41,327 nt of DNA, taken from contig NZ_CABQHJ010000029.1 in assembly GCF_902463975.1 (NCBI RefSeq), forward strand, positions 1 through 41,327. Reading direction: 5' to 3'. The notes under the pieces were generated by a model. The model had not been told where the DNA came from, ran no database searches, and saw only the letters and a list, made by a program, of their open reading frames with translations. Positions 1 to 7,155 of the stretch are shown piece after piece (position 1 is the stretch's first letter; each line of letters begins with the position of its first letter). The stretch comes from Phascolarctobacterium_A sp902463975 (GTDB lineage Bacteria > Bacillota > Negativicutes > Acidaminococcales > Acidaminococcaceae). Made by a program: the position numbers and the translations under genes.

Positions 1-94
1 CTCACGATGGACACCCTTGCCTTCGGCTAACGCTTCCTGCTACCGAGCGCGTAGTTGACTTTCACCACCTAGTTATCGCCCATGCTGGGCGCAC
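1..94 (-). mobile_element. Group II intron, class C-like, 5' end (partial, runs off the window)
   Basis: Read on the minus strand from position 94, the sequence begins GTGCGCCCAGCATGGGCG and continues with GGTGGTGAAAGTC, a GCGTTAGCC block and GCAAGGGTGTCC. These blocks occur in the same order as in the 5' end of domain I of the Oceanobacillus iheyensis class IIC intron, as I remember it. The intron reads out of the window, so the reverse transcriptase and domains V-VI cannot be seen. Its first base lies 3 nt after the T-run of the dnaB terminator. Class IIC introns characteristically insert just downstream of Rho-independent terminator hairpins, which supports both the class and the boundary. 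It could be an intact element or a fragment. Confidence 0.85.
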
Positions 95-97
95 CGC

Positions 98-132
98 AAA
101 AAGTCCCGAGATGTTAAAATCCCGGGACTTTT
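98..132 (-). terminator. Rho-independent terminator of dnaB; group II intron target
   Basis: On the minus strand, AAAAGTCCCGGG and CTCGGGACTTTTT form an 11-12 bp stem (one A-C mismatch) around a 10-nt loop, followed by a T-run. It lies just past the dnaB stop codon. Only GCG separates the T-run from the group II intron 5' end. Confidence 0.85.
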
Positions 133-154
133 ATTATGTCGCTGTATTCTATGC

Positions 155-1510
155 TCAGCTTTCGCGCTTCGTAAAGCCGACAAACTTGGTGAACTGCTTC
201 TGGAAGAACAGATTAACGGTATCTACCGGACCGTTACGATGCTTAGCAATAATCAGCTCGGTATGCTTGTTTTCCGTTTCCGGATTGTAGTAATCCTCGC
301 GGTACAGGAATGCTACGATATCCGCATCCTGCTCCAGAGAACCGGATTCACGCAGGTCACTGAGCATGGGGCGCTTAACCTGACGCGATTCAACGCTACG
401 GCTCAGCTGTGACAGCGCCAGCACCGGCACATCCAGCTCACGCGCCAAAGCCTTCAGCGAGCGGGAGATTTCCGAAACCTCCTGCTGACGGTCGCCAGAA
501 TAATTGCGCTTGCCGCTGCCCTGCATCAGCTGCAGGTAATCGACTACAATCAAATCCAGCCCATGCTCTGCCTTCAGGCGGCGCGCACGGCTGCGCATAT
601 CCATTGCCGTAATGCCCGCCGTATCATCAATATAGATTTTCGCACGGCTCATCGTATCGCAGGCGTCCCACAGATGCGTCCAGTCCTCGTCATGCATCTC
701 GCCTACGCGCAAGCGCTGGCTGTCGATGCCTGCTTCGGCGCACAGCATACGGTTAACCAGCTGCTCCTTGCTCATTTCCAGGCTGAAGAAGGCTACACTG
801 CGCGGTTCACCGCCGATGACTTTATGCGCACGCAGCGCTACGTTCTGCACAATGTTCAGCGCCAGCGCAGTTTTACCCATAGAAGGACGCGCTGCCAGAA
901 TAATAAAATCGGAAGGATGCAGACCGCTTGTCAGCTTATCCAAATCCGCAAAGCCTGCCGGCAGACCTGTAAGACCGCCCTTGTTCTGCAGCAGACTTTC
1001 GATGCTCTGCACGCTGTCCATCAATACATCGTTAATCGCTGTAAAATCCGTCTTTTTCTTGCGGTTGGAAATTTCCAGAATGCGGCTTTCCGCTGTATCC
1101 AGCAGCGTACCGACATCATCGTTGGCCTCATAGCCCATGGCCGCAATTTCGGTAGAAACGCGCACAAGCTGACGCAGAACCGATTTTTCGGCAACAATAT
1201 CCGCATGATATTTAACGTTGGCCGCCGTCAGCACCACATTCGCCAAACTGGTGATGTAGGCAATGCCGCCGATGTCCTCCAGCTTATTGTCACGCTTGAG
1301 GATTTCCGTAACAGTAACCATATCTACTGCTTCATTTTTATTATAAAGCTCCAACATCGCACTAAAGATAACGCGATGCGCTTCGCGGTAAAAATCATCC
1401 GCCGACAGCACTTCGGTCGCCTTGGCAATAGCTTCTTTATCAATCAGCATCGCGCCAAGCACAGCCTGCTCCGCTTCTATATTTTGCGGTGGCACTCTTT
1501 CTTCAATCAC
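155..1510 (-). CDS. dnaB: Replicative DNA helicase DnaB
   Basis: Hexameric 5'-3' helicase that unwinds DNA ahead of the replication fork and recruits primase. The 451-residue product has the usual DnaB length and architecture: an N-terminal primase-interaction domain opening with PPQNIEAEQAVLGAML, a linker near residues 150-175 and a RecA-like ATPase domain. Walker A is ARPSMGKT at residues 207-214, and Walker B is in the LIVVDYLQLM segment. The start is GTG at 1510, chosen because AGGAGG lies 9 nt upstream. No intein is present. It is transcribed alone here, away from the window, and ends at a hairpin behind which a group II intron has inserted. Confidence 0.97.
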   Translation of the reverse strand: MIEERVPPQNIEAEQAVLGAMLIDKEAIAKATEVLSADDFYREAHRVIFSAMLELYNKNEAVDMVTVTEILKRDNKLEDIGGIAYITSLANVVLTAANVKYHADIVAEKSVLRQLVRVSTEIAAMGYEANDDVGTLLDTAESRILEISNRKKKTDFTAINDVLMDSVQSIESLLQNKGGLTGLPAGFADLDKLTSGLHPSDFIILAARPSMGKTALALNIVQNVALRAHKVIGGEPRSVAFFSLEMSKEQLVNRMLCAEAGIDSQRLRVGEMHDEDWTHLWDACDTMSRAKIYIDDTAGITAMDMRSRARRLKAEHGLDLIVVDYLQLMQGSGKRNYSGDRQQEVSEISRSLKALARELDVPVLALSQLSRSVESRQVKRPMLSDLRESGSLEQDADIVAFLYREDYYNPETENKHTELIIAKHRNGPVDTVNLFFQKQFTKFVGFTKRES

Positions 1511-1604
1511 TCGCTTCTACCTCCTGTCAGTAATCTTTTCATTCATATTATTATACATTATTTGCTACAAAGCTGAAAGCTTTTTATTTGAACAGTATCA
1601 ATGC

Positions 1605-1650
1605 TAAAACAAAAACAACCTCCCGCAAGCAATAGCCTAAGGGAGATTGT
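1605..1650 (-). terminator. Rho-independent terminator of the yigZ-like gene
   Basis: On the minus strand, ACAATCTCCC pairs with GGGAGGTTGT (one G-U pair) around a 16-nt loop, followed by TTTTGTTTT. It lies 25 nt past the stop codon of the YigZ-family gene and also separates it from dnaB. Confidence 0.8.
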
Positions 1651-1674
1651 TCGTATAGTTTTTCCTATTAAAAG

Positions 1675-2292
1675 CTACAGCGCCACCTCAGCGAACTCTG
1701 TGCCCTCCTGCTCCAGCTCTATCTGCTGATTCAGGTTTTCCGTCAGCCAGGCCTCGGCTTCCGCCTTTTGTTCAGTGCGCATTTTAAGGATAACCTTGGC
1801 GCGCAGGTCATACTGCACATCGGCAATCTCAAACAGCTGCTGCTGATAAAGCACGTTCAGAATGCGTCCGACACTGTTCACATCATATAAAAAGCTGTAA
1901 TAGCCCAGCAAAATTTTCTGCGCCAGGCCAGCTTCCTTCACTGCGCCTGCCACGCTGCCGCTGTAAGCGCGCACAAGTCCGCCTGCGCCTAGCTTAATGC
2001 CTCCGAAGTAACGTGTCACCACGGCTGCTGTTTCCGTCAGTCCGTTCTTACGCAGCACCTCCAGCATCGGAATGCCGGCAGTACCGCTCGGCTCGCCATC
2101 GTCACTGGAGCGCTGTGCCAGGTCATCCACGATATAGGCGGAGCAGTTATGCGTTGCATCCCAGAACTCTTTTTTCACGGCCTTAATGAACTCCTGGGCC
2201 TCTGCTTCGCTGTGCACCTTTTTCAGCGAGCAGATAAAACGTGATTTTTCAATCACAATTTCTTTGCGGTAATCTCTGCTTATAGTATACAA
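1675..2292 (-). CDS. YigZ/IMPACT family protein (UPF0029)
   Basis: Member of the IMPACT/YigZ family. E. coli YigZ and yeast YIH1 belong here; the eukaryotic members modulate the kinase Gcn2, while the bacterial role is not settled. The N-terminal domain carries the family hallmarks EKSRFI, DATHNCSAY, SSDDGEPSGTAG and RYFGGIKLGAGGLVRAY; a smaller C-terminal ferredoxin-like domain follows. I place the start at TTG 2292, giving 205 aa, because GGAGG lies 8 nt upstream at 2301-2305. A longer frame from 2322 has no ribosome site and would add ten non-family residues. It is monocistronic, with a TGTTATAAT extended -10 at 2334-2339 upstream. Confidence 0.9.
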   Translation of the reverse strand: MYTISRDYRKEIVIEKSRFICSLKKVHSEAEAQEFIKAVKKEFWDATHNCSAYIVDDLAQRSSDDGEPSGTAGIPMLEVLRKNGLTETAAVVTRYFGGIKLGAGGLVRAYSGSVAGAVKEAGLAQKILLGYYSFLYDVNSVGRILNVLYQQQLFEIADVQYDLRAKVILKMRTEQKAEAEAWLTENLNQQIELEQEGTEFAEVAL

Positions 2293-2333
2293 GTAGCGTA
2301 CCTCCGTCCGTATTTTTCGCAATTTATATTAAC

Positions 2334-2339
2334 ATTATA
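2334..2339 (-). promoter_or_regulatory. Extended -10 of the yigZ-like gene
   Basis: On the minus strand this is TATAAT preceded by TGT, an extended -10 element, about 40 nt upstream of the TTG start. The -35 region is only A/T-rich, which is tolerable for extended -10 promoters. Confidence 0.5.
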
Positions 2340-2410
2340 ACACAATTCCACCATTTTTAAAATTTTTTACAGTTTTTTACAGCGAACTCTTTATTTCCTC
2401 TTCTGTCTTT

Positions 2411-2418
2411 GTTATAAT
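2411..2418 (+). promoter_or_regulatory. Extended -10 of the BASS symporter gene
   Basis: TATAAT at 2413-2418 is preceded by TGT. No good -35 is visible. Transcription would begin near 2425, so the mRNA would include both candidate translation starts of the downstream gene (2451 and 2505). Confidence 0.5.
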
Positions 2419-2504
2419 AATGGACATTACAGACAAAGGAGAGAGCATTGATGCTACTCTCTAAAATTATTATTTTTTTATTAAGGGAAAGAGGTAATTT
2501 CATA

Positions 2505-3506
2505 ATGAAACAATTTTGTGCTTTAATCGGCAAATTCTTTGGCATCATCGCCATCGTTTTTCTGGTTCTCGGCCTCACAATGCCGCAGAACTTTTTGTGG
2601 GTATTAGGCAAGGTGCACGGCATCAGCGTCCTGAGCTGCATGCTCGGTATCGTAATGTTCGGTATGGGCACCACGCTAAACCTGAAGGACTTCGCGTTGG
2701 TTCTGAAACGCCCGCTTGATATTCTCATCGGCTGCTGCGCTCAGTATTTCGTAATGCCTTTTCTGGCATACCTGCTGTCCGTTGCCTTTAATCTGGACCC
2801 GGCACTGACCACCGGCGTTGTACTGGTAGGCACCTGCCCCGGCGGTACCTCCTCCAACGTAATCACCTTTATGTCCAAGGGCGACGTTGCACTTTCCGTA
2901 ACCATGACCAGTGTTTCCACTGTACTTTCTCCGATTCTGACTCCGTTCATCACCTACATGATTATCGGTGAAAAGATTAACTTCGATCCGGTCGGTATGT
3001 TCTGGAGCATCGTTCAAATCGTTATTCTGCCTATCTGCTTAGGTCTGGCTGTTAAATCCTTCCTGCCCAAGCTTGCTGAAGCAGCAACCGACTATCTGCC
3101 GGCTGTATCCTCCATTGCAATTTCTCTGATTATCGCAGGTGTTATCGGCGCCAGCCGCGACCTGATTCTGAAGGCTCCCGGCCTGATTCTGCTGGTAGTT
3201 ATTCTGCATAACTGCTGCGGTTACGCTCTTGGCTTCGCCATCGCCCGCTTCACCGGCCTCAGCTGGAAAAAGGCTGTTGCTCTGTCCATCGAGGTTGGTA
3301 TGCAGAACTCCGGTCTGGCAACCGGCCTGGCAAAAGCACATTTCGCTGCTCTGCCTGCCGCAACCGTTCCCGGCGCAGTCTTCTCCGCATGGCACAATAT
3401 TTCCGGTGCTCTGCTGGCATGGGCTTACCAAAACTACCTGAATCCGAAATTTGACCCGGATTACGCTAAGGAAGAAGCTGTTGAAGCAGAGGCTGCAAAA
3501 GCTTAA
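2505..3506 (+). CDS. Bile acid:sodium symporter (BASS) family transporter, possibly PanS-like
   Basis: Inner-membrane secondary transporter of the BASS family; characterised members move bile acids, pyruvate or (Salmonella PanS) ketopantoate/pantoate with Na+. The 333-residue product has about ten hydrophobic segments and the family core GTCPGGTSSNVITF, with a second crossover-like motif at VGMQNSGLATGLA. The C-terminal tail is short and charged. I chose ATG 2505 because family members start like MKQFCALIGKFF. An in-frame ATG at 2451 has a better Shine-Dalgarno site (AAGGAGAG, 7 nt away) and would add 18 residues, so two start sites are possible. The substrate cannot be told from sequence. 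panC and panD lie elsewhere in the window, which makes a pantoate-type substrate a reasonable guess only. Confidence 0.88.
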   Translation: MKQFCALIGKFFGIIAIVFLVLGLTMPQNFLWVLGKVHGISVLSCMLGIVMFGMGTTLNLKDFALVLKRPLDILIGCCAQYFVMPFLAYLLSVAFNLDPALTTGVVLVGTCPGGTSSNVITFMSKGDVALSVTMTSVSTVLSPILTPFITYMIIGEKINFDPVGMFWSIVQIVILPICLGLAVKSFLPKLAEAATDYLPAVSSIAISLIIAGVIGASRDLILKAPGLILLVVILHNCCGYALGFAIARFTGLSWKKAVALSIEVGMQNSGLATGLAKAHFAALPAATVPGAVFSAWHNISGALLAWAYQNYLNPKFDPDYAKEEAVEAEAAKA

Positions 3507-3530
3507 AAATTAAATTTGGTTGAAAATACT

Positions 3531-3565
3531 AATCCCCTTGAGATTGAAACTCAAGGGGATTTTTG
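3531..3565. terminator. Bidirectional terminator between the BASS gene and the nitrogenase-like operon
   Basis: CCCCTTGAG and CTCAAGGGG form a perfect 9-bp stem with a 7-nt loop, flanked by A and T runs. It can stop the rightward symporter transcript and the leftward operon ending at 3578. Confidence 0.9.
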
Positions 3566-3577
3566 TATGCCAAAAAC

Positions 3578-4795
3578 TTACATATTCACATACTGCTGAA
3601 TATATTCAAAAAGCATGTCTGCGCCCCATTCGCCCATAAATGGCAAATGGTTAGCAATCGTCCTATGACTGAAGCAGGGATGGCTGACACAGATTTTAAA
3701 GTTTGTCGCATCAGCTTTTGCGATAGTATCCTCATCAGCCAAAACAAGGCAATGATGAATATCCTTCAGCAACTGCAGATATTCCTTCTCTTCCTTGAAG
3801 TACTCTATGTCTTCCGCAGCAGTACCGCTTATTTTATGTGCGCATACGCTGTGAGCTACATTAAATCTCAGCTCCTTGAAGAATGCACCCAGGCCTTTAA
3901 CTGTATCATAATCTCCCTTTAAAAATACAGTACCGGGAGTTCTGCTCATCAGCGGAGAATTTAAAAGCATTTTCAGTCTGCGGTTCTTTTCCTCTAAACG
4001 CTGCAGCACAGCTTCCTTAACAGGCTTATTGATAACTGCGGCAACGCTCTTTAAAAATTCCGTTGTCTGACTGTAGCCATAGGGAGGCAGGTAAACAAAA
4101 GGAGTGCCGGTAACGCTTTGAAGATATTCGGCACAGGGAACAGCTTCGTTCGTCAGAACAATATTCAGCTCGGCACTGCCAAGCTCGGCAAGTGCCTCCG
4201 TAGTCGTATTCATGGCAAAACAATGCAGTAACTCGTAGTCAAAGCCCTCGCGCAGCAGCCTTGCTATTTCACAGATATCGGATTCTGCTCTGTAATGCAG
4301 CGGTGAGGCACCTAAAATATTATAGCGCTTGCTTTGCTTGGCTGCGTCAGGCTGCACAAACAGCTCTGCCAACTGCAGGTAGATTTTTCGCAACCCGGCG
4401 CTATAATCTGCGCCCAAACCGGAGGTATTTACAGGAATCAGCCTGCTCTGAACCTTGCTCTGCAGACTGTCGCAGATTCCCGCAATATCCGTACCGATGA
4501 TAGAGGTTACCGAAGAAGTCAGCACAAAAATCGCCTTAGGCGAATATAAAGCATCCAGCTCCAAAATGCCTCTTTCCAGATGTTCGGTGCTGCCCATAAT
4601 AATATCACTGTCATCTACACCGGTAGTAAAAAGTCTGTCAGGATATTCCTGCCCCAGCTTATTGAAAAAATTCATGCTGAAATGCGTAGTTCCTTCCGGT
4701 CCGTACTCCAACACAACAGCATCCTCAATATTCAGCAGCGTGCTGATTATTGCCATCCTGTCAGACGGCACCGGAAAATTTCTTATCAAAGCCAT
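3578..4795 (-). CDS. Nitrogenase component 1-like oxidoreductase, subunit B (no cluster Cys at the classical sites)
   Basis: Last gene of the leftward operon. The 405-residue product has the nitrogenase component 1 (NifD/K, BchN/B, CfbD) pattern: a GPEGT turn at residues 32-36, DDSDIIMGSTEHL at 61-73, VLTSSVTSIIGTDI at 91-104, and a C-terminal HPCFSHR...GEWGADMLFEYI block like the NifDK ending. The two positions that hold Cys in NifD/NifK are Thr36 and Ser95 here. BchB has Asp at the first position, and this protein does not; Glu34 is nearby. The start is ATG 4795, eight nt after AGGAG; a GTG two codons earlier would sit on the ribosome site. It begins 2 nt after the upstream subunit's stop codon, so the two are probably translationally coupled and form a heteromer. 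Substrate unknown. Confidence 0.85.
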   Translation of the reverse strand: MALIRNFPVPSDRMAIISTLLNIEDAVVLEYGPEGTTHFSMNFFNKLGQEYPDRLFTTGVDDSDIIMGSTEHLERGILELDALYSPKAIFVLTSSVTSIIGTDIAGICDSLQSKVQSRLIPVNTSGLGADYSAGLRKIYLQLAELFVQPDAAKQSKRYNILGASPLHYRAESDICEIARLLREGFDYELLHCFAMNTTTEALAELGSAELNIVLTNEAVPCAEYLQSVTGTPFVYLPPYGYSQTTEFLKSVAAVINKPVKEAVLQRLEEKNRRLKMLLNSPLMSRTPGTVFLKGDYDTVKGLGAFFKELRFNVAHSVCAHKISGTAAEDIEYFKEEKEYLQLLKDIHHCLVLADEDTIAKADATNFKICVSHPCFSHRTIANHLPFMGEWGADMLFEYIQQYVNM

Positions 4796-4797
4796 GA

Positions 4798-6084
4798 TCA
4801 CTTCTCCTCCATCTGAGTCTGTGCGAAATCCAGCAGGCGCTTCAGCAAGCTACGGCAGCCGGCAAAGCCCAGTACATCCTGACCGGGCATACTGTCTATA
4901 CCGAAAATCCCTTTTCTTTCCAGGCTGTCGGTAAAGCTTCTGCCTATATACAGCTGAGGCTTTAATTTATCATAGACAAATTCCATCGCTGCCAGATTGG
5001 CACTCTTGCAGATATAAGGGTCCGCATATTGCAGCAGCTCTTTTTTTGCTTCCTTGTTTTTCAGAGTGCTCATCTGTATCATCAGCGGCTTCAATCCCAA
5101 AGCTGCCAGATAAGTGTTCAGCTCCCAGCAATTAAACGGACTGTTGCCGTAGATATAACCTGCACCCTGCAGCTTCTCTCGCACCTGCTGCTGTAAAGCA
5201 AGGCATTTCTCCCAAGCCTCCGTAACAGCAGGAGGCAATTCCACAGCCAAGGCCGCAGCAAGCTCCTTATAGGCCTGCAATATATTTTGCGGATTACACA
5301 TCGGCGGAAAGTAAACATAAGGCACAGCCAGCCTTGCTTGCATCTGCTTTGCCAGCTCCAATCCCAGCTCATCAACAACGATATTCAGCTTAGCTCTGCC
5401 GGCAAGTGCCAAATCCTGCAGACTGCATTTGCCGGGAAGCTGCAGCCCCACCTGTACGCCGGCCTGTTCCAGCAGCTGCTGCAAAGCTGAGTTTTGCGGT
5501 AGCGGAGCGCCATTGCCAAGAATATTGACAACATTTTCCGTCGGCATTTTCCGCATCAGCTTTACAGTAGCAGTCAATGTTCTTTCAATACCGGGTAGAT
5601 GATCCCGACACTGAAAATGCTCCGTACGCACAAGCAGAATCGGCACATGGTACTTTTCCTCCAGCTCATCAACGAGTGCATCATAATCATCACCGATGAT
5701 TTCCAGAACGCAGGTTGTTACCAATACTATGCATTTAGGCGCTTCTGCCTCAAAAATTTCGGCAACAGCCTTTTTCGTTTTCTTAATCGTACCGAAGGTC
5801 ACATCATAATCATCTATTACTACGGAAACACAGCTTTCCTTAAGACTGCCGAATATTTTCATATTCGCCAACAGCTTGGAATAATAGGTGCATTCATCTG
5901 TACCGATGATAACCGTAACAACCTCCGGCATCTGTCTTACGGTCATCAGAACACCCATCAGCGGGCAATGAGTTCCCGGGAAGGAGGTTGCCATCAGCGG
6001 TTTAATATCCCTTTGCTCATTTACTTCGCTCAAGCGTCTGATATTATGTAAAATATCGGCGCCATAGTTTTTCGTTTGCAGCAT
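4798..6084 (-). CDS. Nitrogenase component 1-like oxidoreductase, subunit A (three conserved Cys)
   Basis: Nitrogenase-superfamily subunit of 428 aa. Three Cys lie at the classical cluster-ligand sites: Cys40 (PGTHCPLMG), Cys65 (GTDECTYYS) and Cys125 (VTTCVLEIIGDD). Their spacing of 25 and 60 is close to the three [4Fe-4S] ligands of BchN (25 and 61 as I recall) and differs from NifD (26 and 66). A later YGNSPFNCWEL block and the C-terminal FAGCRSLL segment fit the second and third Rossmann-like domains. The start is ATG 6084, with GAGGAG 7 nt upstream; an upstream in-frame start at 6135 lacks a ribosome site. The gene follows the binding-protein gene after an 87-nt gap and is tightly linked to subunit B. 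It is not a nitrogenase: no FeMo-co assembly genes are present. Confidence 0.87.
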   Translation of the reverse strand: MLQTKNYGADILHNIRRLSEVNEQRDIKPLMATSFPGTHCPLMGVLMTVRQMPEVVTVIIGTDECTYYSKLLANMKIFGSLKESCVSVVIDDYDVTFGTIKKTKKAVAEIFEAEAPKCIVLVTTCVLEIIGDDYDALVDELEEKYHVPILLVRTEHFQCRDHLPGIERTLTATVKLMRKMPTENVVNILGNGAPLPQNSALQQLLEQAGVQVGLQLPGKCSLQDLALAGRAKLNIVVDELGLELAKQMQARLAVPYVYFPPMCNPQNILQAYKELAAALAVELPPAVTEAWEKCLALQQQVREKLQGAGYIYGNSPFNCWELNTYLAALGLKPLMIQMSTLKNKEAKKELLQYADPYICKSANLAAMEFVYDKLKPQLYIGRSFTDSLERKGIFGIDSMPGQDVLGFAGCRSLLKRLLDFAQTQMEEK

Positions 6085-6102
6085 ATTTCTTCTCCTCAAA
6101 AA

Positions 6103-6171
6103 CCAAGGGGCAGCAGATAAAACCGCCACCCCCATAAAATGTTATTTAATATCACACAAAGACCTTTGTGT
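6103..6171 (-). promoter_or_regulatory. Intercistronic hairpins between binding protein and nitrogenase-like genes
   Basis: The 87-nt gap holds two inverted repeats. ACACAAAG at 6154-6161 and CTTTGTGT at 6164-6171 form a perfect 8-bp pair with a 2-nt centre, directly after the upstream stop codon. A second, imperfect GC-rich pair (GGGG...CCCC arms, about 6105-6134) follows. No T-run is present, so these look more like mRNA processing/stability or partial attenuation elements than a full terminator. Confidence 0.45.
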
Positions 6172-7137
6172 CTATTTGTCGTAAACAGCCTCATGCAGCA
6201 GCTCGACACTATCAGCAGCATGCTGCGACAGGCAGTTTACATAGCCTTGCGGAATTACAATCGCCTGCTTTTTCTTTACAGCAGTTACTGTAGCCAGAGC
6301 AGGATCGGAATACAATTCTTCTAGCTGTGCATTACCCGATTTATAAGCACCGCCCTGAGACCAGGTGCCGATAATTATGTAGTCGGGATTTGCCTGTACT
6401 ACTTCTTCTTTACTCAAAATACGGCTCGTTCCCGGCTTATCCGCAATTGTATGACGTGCTGCTTCATAGCAATCCTCTACACCGGCAGCGGTCATAATAT
6501 CATTAAAAATAATTCCCTTGCCGCCGATAGCACCAAAGCGCAGAAAGAGCAATCCTTTTTTCCTGTCCTCAGGTTGCATTTTCTTAACCTTAGCTTCAAC
6601 CGCACTGATTTTTTTCTGCATCTCGGTAATCAGCTTTTCAGCCTGCTCCGGCTCGCCTACAGCACCGCCGATAGCCTTAATCGTCTTGGGAATATTGCTC
6701 AGTCTGGATGCGGCGGGATAAACAAAAACCTTAATTCCCACATTCTCCAAGCTGGAAATCTGCTCCGGCTTACTGCTGTCCGGCAGCAGCACCAGATCAG
6801 GCTTCAAGGCTAGAATCGCCTCCGGATTGCTTTCCGCAATTTGCGGAACATCCTTAGCTTCCTTTGCACCCATGGCCAAATCCTCATCATGCACCCATTT
6901 GGACAGGCCTGCTATACGCTTATGGTCAACAAGGCCTAAAAGCACCTCATCACCATAAACATACAGGCTGATTATTTTTTGAGGCTTAGACTCAAAGGAC
7001 AGCTTCTTGCCGCGTACATCCTGCACAACATAGCTTTGCTTTTTAGCAGCATCATTCTGCTTGTCAACAGTACCGGCACAGCCGGAGCAATAGACAACAG
7101 CCAGCACGGTAAGAACAAGGAAAAATAATCTACGCAT
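6172..7137 (-). CDS. Periplasmic binding lipoprotein, BtuF/FecB family (PF01497-type)
   Basis: Substrate-binding protein for chelates (cobalamin, heme, siderophore classes). The 321-aa product starts with a basic n-region and hydrophobic stretch ending YCSGC, with Cys20 as the likely lipidated residue. The mature part has the family order: VQDVRGKKLSFESKPQKIIS, DEVLLGLV, NPEAILALKPDLVLLPD, ENVGIKVFVYP, then a long helix (residues about 165-195) linking the two lobes, and NPDYIIIGTW in the C-lobe. It begins 18 nt after the TonB receptor and is clearly in its operon. No cognate FecCD-type permease or ATPase is in the window, so it either uses a transporter encoded elsewhere or delivers its ligand differently. 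The ligand cannot be told from sequence. Confidence 0.92.
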   Translation of the reverse strand: MRRLFFLVLTVLAVVYCSGCAGTVDKQNDAAKKQSYVVQDVRGKKLSFESKPQKIISLYVYGDEVLLGLVDHKRIAGLSKWVHDEDLAMGAKEAKDVPQIAESNPEAILALKPDLVLLPDSSKPEQISSLENVGIKVFVYPAASRLSNIPKTIKAIGGAVGEPEQAEKLITEMQKKISAVEAKVKKMQPEDRKKGLLFLRFGAIGGKGIIFNDIMTAAGVEDCYEAARHTIADKPGTSRILSKEEVVQANPDYIIIGTWSQGGAYKSGNAQLEELYSDPALATVTAVKKKQAIVIPQGYVNCLSQHAADSVELLHEAVYDK

Positions 7138-7155
7138 AATCAGCCAAGCCTTTCA

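Noticed and set aside
1..94. A remnant of an insertion sequence
   Set aside because: There are no terminal inverted repeats or transposase reading frame, and the blocks match a group II intron 5' end instead.
563..1576. A long rightward open frame (337 codons) opposite dnaB
   Set aside because: It mirrors the dnaB codon pattern, has no ribosome site, and its translation (many Arg, His, Gln, Cys) is typical of antisense frames.
3578..6084. A true nitrogenase (NifDK) for nitrogen fixation
   Set aside because: Subunit B lacks both Cys at the P-cluster sites, both proteins are shorter than NifDK, and no nifH, nifB or nifEN is present.
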